From Pseudomonas coleopterorum (GTDB taxonomy: Bacteria; Pseudomonadota; Gammaproteobacteria; Pseudomonadales; Pseudomonadaceae), in NCBI RefSeq assembly GCF_900105555.1, contig NZ_FNTZ01000001.1, positions 1,302,001 to 1,366,000 on the forward strand: a DNA stretch of 64,000 nt. The letters run 5' to 3'. Under the pieces are notes generated by a model that was given only the letters and a program-made list of their open reading frames with translations, was not told the origin of the DNA and did not search any database. Position numbers and translations under genes: made by a program. Positions 1 to 9,770 of this stretch are shown piece by piece; within the stretch, counting starts at the first letter, position 1; each line of letters starts with the position of its first letter.

Positions 1-68
1 CGGTTGGCGTGGCTTGCCTGCCTGTGTCCTAATGCCGGGCATCGGTTTTATTTGTCTGGAGTCCCTGC

Positions 69-542
69 ATGACACCCGCCCTGGACCTCTTGAAGAAGCA
101 TCGCGCCGACCATCGGGTGCATGCCTATGAACACGATCCCAAGGCCGCCTCCTACGGATTGGAAGCGGTCGAAAAGCTCGGCCTGGCTCCGGCGCAGGTG
201 TTCAAGACCTTGCTGGCGGCCACTGAAAAAAGTGAACTGCTGGTGGCAGTGGTGCCCGTGACCGGCTCTCTGGACCTCAAGGCACTGGCGCAGGCGGCGG
301 GGGTCAAGAAGTGCGAGATGGCCGACCCCCAGGCCGCGCAGCGCGCCACCGGCTATCTGCTGGGCGGCATCAGCCCATTGGGGCAGAAAAAGCGCCTGCG
401 CACGTTCATCGATCAAACCGCAGCGACGATGCCCAGCGTGTATGTCAGCGCCGGCAGACGCGGGTTGGAAGTGGAACTGGCGCCGCAGTTGCTGGCCGAG
501 CATACCCAAGGCTGCTTCGCCGATATCGGCCGTGCTGGATGA
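69..542 (+). CDS. ybaK: YbaK/EbsC-family aminoacyl-tRNA deacylase
   Basis: 157 aa, the usual length of YbaK, which hydrolyses mischarged Cys-tRNA(Pro) in the cytoplasm as a trans-editing factor. The single domain shows the family's features: an early basic/His segment (HRVHAYEHD), a conserved lysine in QVFKTLL, and the glycine-rich YLLGGISPLGQKK loop near residue 95. ATG 69 is preceded by GGAG at a good distance. It lies alone, 89 bp before the PhzF-like gene on the same strand. Cys-tRNA(Pro) specificity is inferred from the family; related INS-domain proteins edit other tRNAs. Confidence 0.9.
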   Translation: MTPALDLLKKHRADHRVHAYEHDPKAASYGLEAVEKLGLAPAQVFKTLLAATEKSELLVAVVPVTGSLDLKALAQAAGVKKCEMADPQAAQRATGYLLGGISPLGQKKRLRTFIDQTAATMPSVYVSAGRRGLEVELAPQLLAEHTQGCFADIGRAG

Positions 543-631
543 ACGCAAGAAATTATTCATCGACTCCACGAGTCGAACGCCGATAGCCCACGGCCTGGGC
601 GCTACCCCTTTCCGCTACAGCGAGGAATGCC

Positions 632-1426
632 ATGCAACTGGATTTCCATCAGGTCGATGCGTTTACCCAACATCCGTTTGCTGGCAACCCGGCCATCGTC
701 TATCGCCTGGACAGCTGGCTGGCCGACGAACTGATGCAGAAGATCGCTGCCGAACACAACCTGGCCGAGACCGCGTTCATGGTCCGCGAAGCCCAAGGCT
801 GGCACATCCGCTGGTTCACGCCGCGCACCGAAGTGCCCTTGTGCGGTCATGCCACTCTGGCCGGCGCCTACGTCCTGTTCCACGTCTATGGCGAAACCGC
901 GACCAGCCTGTCGTTCGCCAGCCGTTCCGGCACCCTGACCGTCAGCCGCGAGGGCGACCGCCTGTGGCTGGATTTCCCGGCCATGATGCCCGAAGAACAA
1001 CTGGGCCTGACGCTGGATGTGGAGCGTGCGCTGGGTTGCGAGGCGGTCGATGTGATGGCGGCAACTTCACTGTTCGTGCTGCTGGAGTCGGAGCAGGCAG
1101 TGCGCGAATGTCAGCCGAACATGGCGGCGCTGGCTCGCTTGCCCTGGCCTGGGGTGATCATCACCGCACGGGGTGATCATCACGATTTTGTCTCGCGCTA
1201 TTTCGCCCCGGCCATCGGCATCGATGAAGACGCGGTCACCGGTTCCACCCACTGCAGCCTCATTCCGTACTGGTCCAAGCGCCTGGTCAAGACCAGTCTC
1301 AGCGCGTATCAGTGCTCGGCCCGCGGCGGTGAATTGTTTTGCCGCAGGGAAGGCGAGCGGGTCAAGATCGGCGGCTATGCCACGCTGGTCAGCAGCGGCC
1401 GGCTACTCCTGGGCCCGCAGCTCTGA
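632..1426 (+). CDS. PhzF-family isomerase/epimerase-like protein
   Basis: 264 aa with the PhzF (diaminopimelate-epimerase-like) fold. The N-terminal HQVDAFT and FAGNPA motifs, the catalytic glutamate in NLAETAF (Glu46), the CGHATLA motif and the C-terminal EDAVTGSTH motif are all present. PhzF itself isomerises a phenazine precursor, but no phenazine genes are nearby, so this is one of the many family members of unknown substrate. The stop codon lies inside the 3' end of the convergent LysR gene (24-bp overlap). Its relation to that regulator is unknown. Confidence 0.85.
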   Translation: MQLDFHQVDAFTQHPFAGNPAIVYRLDSWLADELMQKIAAEHNLAETAFMVREAQGWHIRWFTPRTEVPLCGHATLAGAYVLFHVYGETATSLSFASRSGTLTVSREGDRLWLDFPAMMPEEQLGLTLDVERALGCEAVDVMAATSLFVLLESEQAVRECQPNMAALARLPWPGVIITARGDHHDFVSRYFAPAIGIDEDAVTGSTHCSLIPYWSKRLVKTSLSAYQCSARGGELFCRREGERVKIGGYATLVSSGRLLLGPQL

Positions 1427-2314
1427 TTCATCCGCCGCCGAAATACTGGCCTGGCCATCGAGCAGCGCCATGAAGGCCCGGGCGGCGTTCGACAAGGTTC
1501 TCTCGGTGTGCAGGATGTAGCCCAGCTGGCGACTCAACTGCACACCGGGCAGTACGAAGCGCGCCACCTGATCGTCGAGCATGGTGCGCGGCAACACACT
1601 CCATGCCAGTCCGATCGATACCATCATCTTGATGGTTTCCAGGTAATTGGTGCTCATGGCGATGTTAGGGCTCAGGCCCTGAGCCTCGAACAGACGGCTG
1701 ACGATGTGGTGGGTGAAGGTATTGCCGCCGGGAAACACCGCCGGATGTTCGGCGATATCGCTCAGCTTCACCGCGGCCTGCAAGGCCAGTGGGTGTTCGG
1801 GGGCGGCGACGAAATCCAGCAGGTCATGCCACACCGGCACCGAGCGCACCAAATGGTGGGGCTCGGGCGCGAGGGTGATGACTGCCAGCTCCGCCCGGCC
1901 GTGGAGAATCTCCTCATAGGCCACTTCCGAATCGAGAAACTGAATGTCCAGGGCGACCTTGGGGTACATGCGCGTGTAGGTACGCAGCAGCGGGGGCAAT
2001 CGGTGCAGGCCGATATGGTGACTGGTGGCCAGAGTGAGCCGACCGGTGACGTCACCGCTGAGGTTGGTCAAAGCGCGACGGGTGTCCTCCAGCACATCCA
2101 GGATTTGATACGCGCGCGGCAGCAAAGCCCGGCCGGCCTCGGTCAGATTGACTTCCCGGCCCAGCCGGTCGAACAGACGCACACCCAATTGCTGCTCCAG
2201 ACTGGCAATGCGTTTGCTGATTGCAGGTTGAGTCAAATGCAGGCGGTCCCCGGCCCTGGAAAAGCTGCCCACTTCGGCAATGGCAATAAAGGCATTGAGA
2301 CTGGCCAGGTCCAT
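1403..2314 (-). CDS. LysR-family transcriptional regulator divergent from leuC
   Basis: 303 aa. The N-terminal winged helix-turn-helix is typical (LNAFIAIAEVGSFSRAGDRL, then QPAISKRIASLE), followed by a LysR substrate-binding domain from about residue 90. It reads away from leuC with 136 bp between the two starts, and the gap holds a GTTAT-N5-ATAAC dyad suited to a LysR protein. A LysR gene in this place is common in Pseudomonas. Control of leuCDB and self-control are inferred from position; the inducer is unknown. The 3' end overlaps the PhzF-like gene by 24 bp, tail to tail. Confidence 0.88.
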   Translation of the reverse strand: MDLASLNAFIAIAEVGSFSRAGDRLHLTQPAISKRIASLEQQLGVRLFDRLGREVNLTEAGRALLPRAYQILDVLEDTRRALTNLSGDVTGRLTLATSHHIGLHRLPPLLRTYTRMYPKVALDIQFLDSEVAYEEILHGRAELAVITLAPEPHHLVRSVPVWHDLLDFVAAPEHPLALQAAVKLSDIAEHPAVFPGGNTFTHHIVSRLFEAQGLSPNIAMSTNYLETIKMMVSIGLAWSVLPRTMLDDQVARFVLPGVQLSRQLGYILHTERTLSNAARAFMALLDGQASISAADESELRAQE

Positions 2315-2361
2315 GAACCGATTCCTTTTGGTTATCCAAAGTATGAAAATTATGAATTTGA

Positions 2362-2376
2362 GTTATTCAAGATAAC
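2362..2376. promoter_or_regulatory. Candidate LysR operator between the LysR gene and leuC
   Basis: Perfect inverted repeat GTTAT-TCAAG-ATAAC, which fits the T-N11-A pattern of LysR-family sites. A weaker related dyad (GTTAT-CCAAA-GTATG) lies about 30 bp nearer the LysR start. The intergenic stretch is AT-rich compared with its surroundings. Binding by the adjacent regulator is inferred. Confidence 0.5.
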
Positions 2377-2450
2377 CCCATAGCATCATCCCTACAAGCC
2401 AAGCGGTTATTGGCATAGAAAGATTAGAAACACTGATGAGGAAACGTCTG

Positions 2451-3884
2451 ATGGCCGGCAAAACGCTCTACGACAAGCTCTGGGATTCGCATTTGGTCAA
2501 GCAGCGCGACGATGGTTCGGCGCTGATCTACATCGACCGTCACATCATCCACGAAGTGACTTCGCCCCAGGCGTTCGAAGGGTTGCGACTGGCCGGCCGC
2601 AAACCATGGCGCATCGACGCCAACATCGCCACGCCCGATCACAACGTGCCGACCACACCGGAACGCAAGGGCGGCATCGGTGCCATCGCCGACCAGGTGT
2701 CGCGTCTGCAGGTGCAGACCCTGGACGACAACTGCGATGAATACGGCATCACCGAATTCAAGATGAACGACGTGCGCCAAGGCATCGTCCACGTGATCGG
2801 TCCGGAGCAGGGCGCGACCTTGCCCGGCATGACCGTGGTCTGTGGCGATTCGCACACCTCGACCCACGGTGCCTTTGGTGCCCTGGCCCACGGTATAGGT
2901 ACCTCGGAGGTCGAGCACGTGCTCGCCACGCAGTGCCTGGTGGCCAAGAAAATGAAGAACATGCAGGTGCTGGTCGAAGGCACCTTGCCGTTCGGCGTCA
3001 CCGCCAAGGACATTGTGCTGGCCGTGATCGGCAAGATCGGCACCGCCGGCGGCAATGGCCATGCCATCGAGTTCGCCGGCAGCGCCATTCGCGATCTCTC
3101 GGTGGAAGGCCGCATGACCATCTGCAACATGTCCATCGAGGCCGGCGCCCGCGTGGGTCTGGTGGCCGCCGATGAAAAGACCATCGCCTACGTCAAGGGT
3201 CGCCCGTTCGCGCCTCGTGGCGGCGATTGGGACAAGGCGGTGGAATCCTGGAAAGGGCTGGTGTCCGACGCCGATGCCCATTTCGACACGGTGGTGCATC
3301 TGGATGCCGCGCAGATCAAGCCACAGGTCAGCTGGGGCACCTCGCCGGAGATGGTCCTGGCCGTGGATCAGAACGTGCCGGACCCGGCCCGTGAGGCGGA
3401 TCTGGTCAAACGCGGTTCCATCGAGCGTGCCTTGAAATACATGGGCCTGACCGCCAACCAGGCGATCACCGATATTCAGCTCGACCGAGTGTTCATCGGT
3501 TCGTGCACCAATTCGCGCATCGAAGACCTGCGCGCCGCCGCCGTCATCGCCAAGGGCCGCAAGGTGGCCTCGACCATCAAGCAGGCGATCGTCGTGCCGG
3601 GGTCGGGCCTGGTCAAGGAACAGGCCGAAAGCGAAGGCCTGGACAAGATCTTCCTCGAGGCGGGCTTCGAGTGGCGCGAACCGGGCTGCTCCATGTGCCT
3701 GGCGATGAACCCGGATCGGCTGGAGTCGGGCGAGCATTGCGCGTCGACCTCCAACCGCAACTTCGAAGGCCGTCAGGGCGCCGGTGGGCGTACCCACCTG
3801 GTCAGCCCGGCCATGGCCGCCGCCGCCGCCGTTGTCGGCCGTTTCGTCGACGTTCGTGAATTGATCCAGGGGAGCGCAGCATGA
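2451..3884 (+). CDS. leuC: 3-isopropylmalate dehydratase large subunit
   Basis: 477 aa aconitase-family enzyme that, with LeuD, converts 2-isopropylmalate to 3-isopropylmalate in leucine synthesis. The 4Fe-4S ligands are visible in GSCTNSR and in GCSMCLAMN, with the [11 protein letters not shown] motif upstream. The start [11 protein letters not shown] at 2451 is preferred over the in-frame ATG at 2436 because GAGGAAA lies at ribosome-binding distance and because LeuC proteins begin MAGKTLYDK. The gene overlaps leuD by 4 bp (ATGA), so the two subunits are probably translationally coupled. Confidence 0.97.
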   Translation: MAGKTLYDKLWDSHLVKQRDDGSALIYIDRHIIHEVTSPQAFEGLRLAGRKPWRIDANIATPDHNVPTTPERKGGIGAIADQVSRLQVQTLDDNCDEYGITEFKMNDVRQGIVHVIGPEQGATLPGMTVVCGDSHTSTHGAFGALAHGIGTSEVEHVLATQCLVAKKMKNMQVLVEGTLPFGVTAKDIVLAVIGKIGTAGGNGHAIEFAGSAIRDLSVEGRMTICNMSIEAGARVGLVAADEKTIAYVKGRPFAPRGGDWDKAVESWKGLVSDADAHFDTVVHLDAAQIKPQVSWGTSPEMVLAVDQNVPDPAREADLVKRGSIERALKYMGLTANQAITDIQLDRVFIGSCTNSRIEDLRAAAVIAKGRKVASTIKQAIVVPGSGLVKEQAESEGLDKIFLEAGFEWREPGCSMCLAMNPDRLESGEHCASTSNRNFEGRQGAGGRTHLVSPAMAAAAAVVGRFVDVRELIQGSAA

Positions 3885-4522
3885 AAGCCTTTACTCGTCA
3901 CACCGGCCTGGTCGCTCCGTTGGATCGTGCCAACGTGGACACCGACCAGATCATTCCCAAGCAGTTCTTGAAGTCGATCAAGCGCACCGGCTTCGGCCCG
4001 AACCTGTTCGACGAGTGGCGCTACCTGGATGTGGGGCAACCTTACCAGGACAGCTCCAAGCGCCCGCTGAACAAGGATTTCGTGCTCAACCATGAGCGCT
4101 ACCAAGGCGCCAGCGTGTTGCTGGCGCGGGAGAACTTCGGTTGCGGCTCCAGTCGCGAGCACGCGCCGTGGGCGTTGGACGAGTACGGTTTCCGCACGGT
4201 TATCGCGCCCAGCTATGCCGACATTTTCTTCAACAACAGCTTCAAGAACGGGCTGCTGCCGATCATCCTCAGCGATGCGGAAGTCGATGAGCTGTTCAAG
4301 GAAGTCGAGGCGGCGCCGGGTTACCAGCTGACCGTGGACCTGGCTGCGCAGACCGTGACCAGCCCGAGCGGCAAGGTGTACAGCTTCGAGATCGACGAGT
4401 TTCGCAAGCATTGCCTGCTCAATGGGCTGGACGATATCGGGCTGACGTTGCAGGACGGGGAAGCCATTGCGGCGTTCGAGGCCAAGCATCGGGCGAGCCA
4501 GCCTTGGTTGTTTCGCGATTGA
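3881..4522 (+). CDS. leuD: 3-isopropylmalate dehydratase small subunit
   Basis: 213 aa, the normal length for LeuD, the swivelling-domain partner of LeuC. Diagnostic stretches are [13 protein letters not shown] near the N-terminus and [16 protein letters not shown] near residue 85. It begins inside the leuC stop codon with a strong GGGGAGC site upstream. The stop codon lies in a short GATT tandem repeat, and a REP pair follows before the methyltransferase gene. Confidence 0.97.
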   Translation: MKAFTRHTGLVAPLDRANVDTDQIIPKQFLKSIKRTGFGPNLFDEWRYLDVGQPYQDSSKRPLNKDFVLNHERYQGASVLLARENFGCGSSREHAPWALDEYGFRTVIAPSYADIFFNNSFKNGLLPIILSDAEVDELFKEVEAAPGYQLTVDLAAQTVTSPSGKVYSFEIDEFRKHCLLNGLDDIGLTLQDGEAIAAFEAKHRASQPWLFRD

Positions 4523-4547
4523 TTGATTGATTGATGTAGGCAGGTTT

Positions 4548-4653
4548 GGCCTCTTCGCGGGCAGAGGGCTCGCCGCCCGCCCCGCTCCCACAAGAGGCTC
4601 GTCGCCGATGTGGGAGCGGGGCGGGCGGCGAGCCCTCTGCCCGCGATGAGGCC
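4548..4653. repeat. REP inverted pair between leuD and the methyltransferase gene
   Basis: Two 45-bp arms (4548-4592 and 4609-4653) are inverted copies with one mismatch, separated by 16 bp. They contain the Pseudomonas REP core (CGCGGGCAGAG and GCTCCCACA). The pair would form a very stable hairpin in leuCD mRNA and could reduce read-through to the downstream genes or protect the upstream 3' end. REP function is inferred from the known element class. Confidence 0.9.
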
Positions 4654-4694
4654 GGCAAGGCCACCACCAACCCAGGCACAAGGAAGCCCACTCC

Positions 4695-5453
4695 ATGACC
4701 CAGCACAGCCAAGTCGTGCAGAAACAGTTCGGCGAACAGGCCTCGGCCTACCTGAGCAGCGCCGTTCACGCCCAGGGCGCGGAATTTGCGCTGCTTCAGG
4801 CGGAACTGGCCGGCCAGTCCCACGCTCGGCTGCTGGATCTGGGTTGCGGCGCCGGCCACGTCAGCTTTCACTGCGCGCCACTGGTCAAGCAGGTGGTGGC
4901 CTATGATCTGTCGCAGCAGATGCTCGATGTAGTCGCCAGCGCCGCTTACGAGCGAGGGCTGGCCAACGTCAGCACCCAGCTCGGCCCGGCCGAACAGCTG
5001 CCGTTCGCCGATGGCGAATTCGACTACGTGTTCAGCCGCTACTCGGCCCACCACTGGAGCGACCTGGGCCTGGCCCTGCGCGAAGTGCGCCGGGTGCTCA
5101 AGCCCGGTGGCGTGGCGTGCTTCATCGACGTGATGTCGCCGGGCAGCCCGCTGCTCGATACCTATCTGCAGAGCGTCGAAGTGCTGCGTGACACCAGTCA
5201 TGTGCGTGACTACAGTGCCGGCGAATGGCTGAGCCAGGTCAATGCGGCCGGGCTGCAGGTGCGCGGGCATACACGCCAGCGCCTGCGCCTTGAATACGTG
5301 TCCTGGGTCGAGCGCATGCGCACCCCCGAGGTGATGCGTGCGGCCATCCGCACCTTGCAGCAAGCCGTGGGCGCCGAGGTGCGCGAGTATTACCAGATCG
5401 ACGACAATGGCTCATTCAGCACCGACGTGCTGGTGTTGTGGGCCCAGCGTTGA
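4695..5453 (+). CDS. SAM-dependent class I methyltransferase
   Basis: 252 aa UbiE/type 11 methyltransferase. Motif I ([12 protein letters not shown], about residue 50) binds S-adenosylmethionine; a later [11 protein letters not shown] and [12 protein letters not shown] complete the Rossmann core. Its place between leuD and leuB is conserved in Pseudomonas, but the substrate is not known and it is not a leucine-pathway step. The start at 4695 lies 41 bp after the REP pair. It is 58 bp from leuB, so probably cotranscribed with it. Confidence 0.88.
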   Translation: MTQHSQVVQKQFGEQASAYLSSAVHAQGAEFALLQAELAGQSHARLLDLGCGAGHVSFHCAPLVKQVVAYDLSQQMLDVVASAAYERGLANVSTQLGPAEQLPFADGEFDYVFSRYSAHHWSDLGLALREVRRVLKPGGVACFIDVMSPGSPLLDTYLQSVEVLRDTSHVRDYSAGEWLSQVNAAGLQVRGHTRQRLRLEYVSWVERMRTPEVMRAAIRTLQQAVGAEVREYYQIDDNGSFSTDVLVLWAQR

Positions 5454-5511
5454 GCATTCATTCACGGCCTGCCCGAGGGCGCGCCGTATTACCGGAATTA
5501 ACGAGGAAAGC

Positions 5512-6594
<1,083 letters not shown>

Positions 6595-6600
6595 TCTCTT

Positions 6601-6644
6601 GGGCCCGCTGCGACTTTCAATCGAAAGCAGCGGCCCACTTTTCA
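6601..6644 (+). terminator. Probable terminator between leuB and asd
   Basis: A long imperfect hairpin (GGGCCCGCTGC ... GCAGCGGCCC, with CTTTC-AATC-GAAAG at the tip) is followed by ACTTTTC. It starts 7 bp after the leuB stop and ends 16 bp before the asd start. The U tract is short, so termination may be partial. Confidence 0.6.
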
Positions 6645-6660
6645 AGAAGGTGTAGTTGCG

Positions 6661-7773
6661 ATGAAACGTGTAGGTCTGATCGGTTGGCGCGGCATGGTCG
6701 GTTCCGTGCTCATGCAGCGGATGCTGGAAGAGCAGGATTTCGATCTTATCGAGCCGGTGTTTTTCACCACTTCCAATGTGGGCGGCCAAGGGCCTGCGGT
6801 GGGCAAGGACATTGCCCCGCTCAAGGATGCCTACAGCATTGAAGAGCTGAAGACACTCGACGTGATCCTGACCTGCCAGGGTGGCGACTACACCAGCGAG
6901 GTATTCCCCAAGCTGCGCGAGGCCGGCTGGCAGGGCTACTGGATCGACGCTGCCTCCAGCCTGCGCATGCAGGATGACGCAGTGATCGTGCTCGACCCGG
7001 TCAACCGCCGCGTGATCGACCAGCAGCTCGATGCCGGCACCAAGAACTACATCGGTGGCAACTGCACCGTGAGCCTGATGCTGATGGGCCTGGGCGGCCT
7101 GTTCGAGGCCGGTCTGGTGGAGTGGATGAGCGCCATGACCTATCAGGCGGCGTCCGGTGCCGGTGCGCAGAACATGCGCGAGCTGATCAAGCAGATGGGC
7201 AGCACCCACGCCTCGGTGGCCGATGACCTGGCCAACCCGGCCAGTGCCATTCTGGACATCGATCGCAAGGTGGCCGAGGCCATGCGCGGCGAGGGCTACC
7301 CGACCGAGAACTTCGGTGTGCCGCTGGCCGGCAGCCTGATTCCGTACATCGACAAGGAGCTGCCGAACGGGCAGAGCCGTGAAGAGTGGAAGGCTCAGGC
7401 CGAGACCAACAAGATCCTGGGTCGCTTCAAGAGCCCGATCCCGGTGGACGGCATCTGCGTGCGCATCGGCGCCATGCGTTGCCACAGCCAGGCGCTGACC
7501 ATCAAGCTGAACAAGGACGTGCCGATGGCGGACATCGAAGGCCTGATCAGCCAGCACAACCCGTGGGTCAAGCTGGTACCCAACAGCCGTGAAGCGAGCA
7601 TGCAGGAACTGACCCCGACCCAGGTCACCGGCACGCTGAACATTCCGGTCGGGCGCCTGCGCAAGCTGAACATGGGCTCGCAATACCTGGGCGCGTTCAC
7701 CGTCGGCGACCAGCTGCTGTGGGGCGCCGCCGAACCGTTGCGCCGCATGCTGCGGATTTTGCTGGAGCGTTGA
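6661..7773 (+). CDS. asd: Aspartate-semialdehyde dehydrogenase
   Basis: 370 aa. Makes L-aspartate 4-semialdehyde for lysine/diaminopimelate, methionine and threonine synthesis. The NADP-binding start ([18 protein letters not shown]), the catalytic cysteine in GGNCTVSLM (about residue 135) and the [15 protein letters not shown] segment are as in gamma-proteobacterial Asd. AGAAGG precedes the ATG. In reference Pseudomonas genomes asd is followed by an Asd-like/fimV group; here it is followed by a repeat array and a reverse-strand thiol-disulfide gene. Confidence 0.96.
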   Translation: MKRVGLIGWRGMVGSVLMQRMLEEQDFDLIEPVFFTTSNVGGQGPAVGKDIAPLKDAYSIEELKTLDVILTCQGGDYTSEVFPKLREAGWQGYWIDAASSLRMQDDAVIVLDPVNRRVIDQQLDAGTKNYIGGNCTVSLMLMGLGGLFEAGLVEWMSAMTYQAASGAGAQNMRELIKQMGSTHASVADDLANPASAILDIDRKVAEAMRGEGYPTENFGVPLAGSLIPYIDKELPNGQSREEWKAQAETNKILGRFKSPIPVDGICVRIGAMRCHSQALTIKLNKDVPMADIEGLISQHNPWVKLVPNSREASMQELTPTQVTGTLNIPVGRLRKLNMGSQYLGAFTVGDQLLWGAAEPLRRMLRILLER

Positions 7774-7819
7774 TTTCCTCGGGTTCGCTGGGTCCGCCAG
7801 CCGAACCGCACCGACCGCT

Positions 7820-8051
7820 GACGCGGCTTGCGCCGCTGCTACAGGGTGCGCGGTCTCTGTAGCAGCGGCGCGAGCCGCGTCCGGGTTCATCGCGTTCTTT
7901 CAGGCATACCGCGTTCACCGCCGACGCGGCTTGCGCCGCTGCTACAGGGTGCGCGGTCTCTGTAGCAGCGGCGCGAGCCGCGTCCGGGTTTATCGTGTTC
8001 TTTCAGGCATATCGCGTTTACCGCCGACGCGGCTTGCGCCGCTGCTACAGG
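7820..8051. repeat. 103-bp tandem repeat built on a REP-like palindrome
   Basis: The unit starts GACGCGGCTTGCGCCGCTGC and recurs at 7820, 7923 and 8026, exactly 103 bp apart, with two full units and a 26-bp partial. Each full unit contains the element and its inverted partner (GCAGCGGCGCGAGCCGCGTC) plus a linker with TTCTTTCAGGCAT. This palindrome family differs from the TGTGGGAGCGGGC type elsewhere in the window. It fills the gap between the convergent asd and thiol-disulfide genes. Confidence 0.9.
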
Positions 8052-8063
8052 GGGCATCGGCGG

Positions 8064-8879
8064 TTACCGGTTTTCGAAGGCTTCCAGCGCGTGGTTCAGG
8101 CTGGCGGTCGACAGCTCGCCCAGATGGCTGCCCAGCAGCTTGCCGTCGGCGCTGTAGAACAGCGTGGTTGGCAGTGCGACCGAACCCAATGCGCGGCCCA
8201 GATCGCCCTGGCTGTCGAATGCCACCTGTTGCAGATCCAGCCCCATGGTTCCCGCAAAGCTTGCGACGATCTGCGCGGTTTCGCCGTGGTTGACGAACAG
8301 GAAACGGACCTGCGGATGGTGTTTCTGCATGTCCAGCAGCACTGGCATTTCCCGTCTGCAAGGTGGGCACCAGCTGGCCCAGAGATTGATCACCAGCGGC
8401 TGCCCTGCGTAGCTGCGCAGTGCCACAGGCTCACCTGCTGCAGTGTGCAGGGTGACGTCGGGTAATTGCGCGTGGCGTTCCTGCAGGTACCACTGGCTGG
8501 CCAGACTGGTGACGGCCCAGAACATCAGGCCGCTGACCAGGCTTGTGCCCAACGTGACACGCGCCAGTGGGCGCCGCCAGGCATACACCAGCGCCGTCAC
8601 GCCGCTGACCGCCAGGCCCGGCCATAGCAGGAAGCCGCCATCGCGGATATCGGGAATCTGCCACGGATCGGCACGGTACTGCGCCCAGTACCGCATCACG
8701 AAAGCGACACGCGCCATCACCAGGCCCAGCAGGAACAGGCGAAAGATCAGCACTTCGGGATTGCTGCCCAACCCGCGCCGCGACATCTGCCAACCCACGA
8801 CGCTGGCCAGGCCCAAGGCCAGCAGTATCAGCAGGTGATGCAGGGAAAGCGCGAATGGCCCCACGGAAAGGCTCAGCAT
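8064..8879 (-). CDS. Membrane-anchored TlpA/DsbE-like thiol-disulfide protein
   Basis: About 271 aa. The N-terminal half has several hydrophobic spans (for example LLILLALGLASVVGW and LLWPGLAVSGVTALVY) that resemble part of a prolipoprotein diacylglyceryl transferase. The C-terminal ~130 residues are a thioredoxin fold with WCPPC and the cis-proline loop VALPTTLF. This predicts a periplasmic reductase tethered to the inner membrane. Start chosen at ATG 8879 (MLSLSVGPF); a GTG at 8921 would add 14 polar residues. The divergent two-component system and an 11-bp-period repeat in the shared promoter region suggest control by that regulator. Confidence 0.75.
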   Translation of the reverse strand: MLSLSVGPFALSLHHLLILLALGLASVVGWQMSRRGLGSNPEVLIFRLFLLGLVMARVAFVMRYWAQYRADPWQIPDIRDGGFLLWPGLAVSGVTALVYAWRRPLARVTLGTSLVSGLMFWAVTSLASQWYLQERHAQLPDVTLHTAAGEPVALRSYAGQPLVINLWASWCPPCRREMPVLLDMQKHHPQVRFLFVNHGETAQIVASFAGTMGLDLQQVAFDSQGDLGRALGSVALPTTLFYSADGKLLGSHLGELSTASLNHALEAFENR

Positions 8880-8925
8880 CGGCAGGGGTCTCTTGAGGTG
8901 ATGAATCAAGTATGGCGGCACTCAG

Positions 8926-8942
8926 GTTAACCGACGGTTAAC
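8926..8942. promoter_or_regulatory. Direct repeat GTTAAC-N5-GTTAAC, candidate response-regulator site
   Basis: Two identical GTTAAC hexamers are spaced 11 bp apart in the region shared by the thiol-disulfide gene and the response regulator gene. Tandem half-sites with 11-bp period are the normal target of OmpR/PhoB-family regulators such as PmrA and QseB. The site is 47 bp upstream of the chosen thiol-disulfide start. Confidence 0.5.
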
Positions 8943-9086
8943 CCAACCCGCATGAGCGGTCCGGTTCCGACAGACACACCGCGCGGCGTTTTTCGCGGCC
9001 GATGCCCGTCGTCACGGGCGTTTGGGCGCATAATGTTGTGTTAATCACGGCCTGTCACCGTGGGCATTTATCCTTCGAGCGCTGTC

Positions 9087-9770
9087 ATGCACGTATTGCT
9101 TTGCGAAGACGATGACCTGATCGCCAGCGGCATCGTTGCCGGGCTCAATGCCCAGGGTCTGAACGTCGATCGAGTGGCCACGGCTTCTGCCGCCCAGGCC
9201 ATGCTGCAGGCCGCCAGCTTCGATGTGATGGTGCTCGATCTGGGGCTGCCCGACGAGGACGGCATCAAGCTGCTGCAACGGTTGCGCCACAAGGGCGAGG
9301 CGCTGCCGGTGCTGGTGTTAACCGCCCGCGACAGCGTCAGCGATCGGGTTGCCGGTCTGCAGGCCGGCGCCGACGACTACCTGCTCAAACCCTTCGACCT
9401 GCGCGAACTGTGTGCGCGCCTGCACACCCTGCAGCGCCGGGTGGCCGGGCGGACTCTGAACATGATCGAGCACGGCCCGTTGCAGCACGACCCCAGCACC
9501 CGCCAGACCTGGCTGGCCGGCCAGGCCGTCGATCTGTCTCGTCGCGAGCAGGCGCTGTTGTACGCCCTGCTGCAGAACCGAGGCCGCGTGCTCTCGGGCG
9601 AGCAGCTCAAGGACAGTGTCTATGGCTTCAGCGACGAAGTGGAAAGCAACGCCCTGAACGTGCACATCCATCATTTGCGGCGCAAGCTGGGCAACGGCAT
9701 TGTCGAAACCGTCCGCGGCCTGGGCTATCGCTTGGGGCCGGCCCAAGCCGCAGCGCAGGAAGCGCAATGA
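9087..9770 (+). CDS. OmpR-family response regulator
   Basis: 227 aa. The receiver domain begins MHVLLCEDDD with the phosphoacceptor Asp51 in MVLDLGLPDEDG, and the C-terminal winged helix domain ends in HIHHLRRKLG and VRGLGYRLG. It is closest in style to the PmrA/QseB group. Start chosen at 9087 because family members begin directly at the first beta strand; an in-frame ATG at 9060 adds 9 residues. The stop overlaps the start of the sensor kinase gene. Confidence 0.9.
   Translation: MHVLLCEDDDLIASGIVAGLNAQGLNVDRVATASAAQAMLQAASFDVMVLDLGLPDEDGIKLLQRLRHKGEALPVLVLTARDSVSDRVAGLQAGADDYLLKPFDLRELCARLHTLQRRVAGRTLNMIEHGPLQHDPSTRQTWLAGQAVDLSRREQALLYALLQNRGRVLSGEQLKDSVYGFSDEVESNALNVHIHHLRRKLGNGIVETVRGLGYRLGPAQAAAQEAQ

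Noticed and set aside
2424..3797. Long reverse-strand frame opposite leuC
   Set aside because: A shadow of a highly conserved gene on the other strand, caused by high third-position GC. Many similar shadows (for example opposite leuB/asd, nasA, nirB and prc) were discarded for the same reason.
4517..4534. GATT tandem repeat at the leuD stop codon
   Set aside because: A four-unit microsatellite that gives extra stop codons; unit loss or gain would not alter LeuD much, so no phase-variation claim is made.
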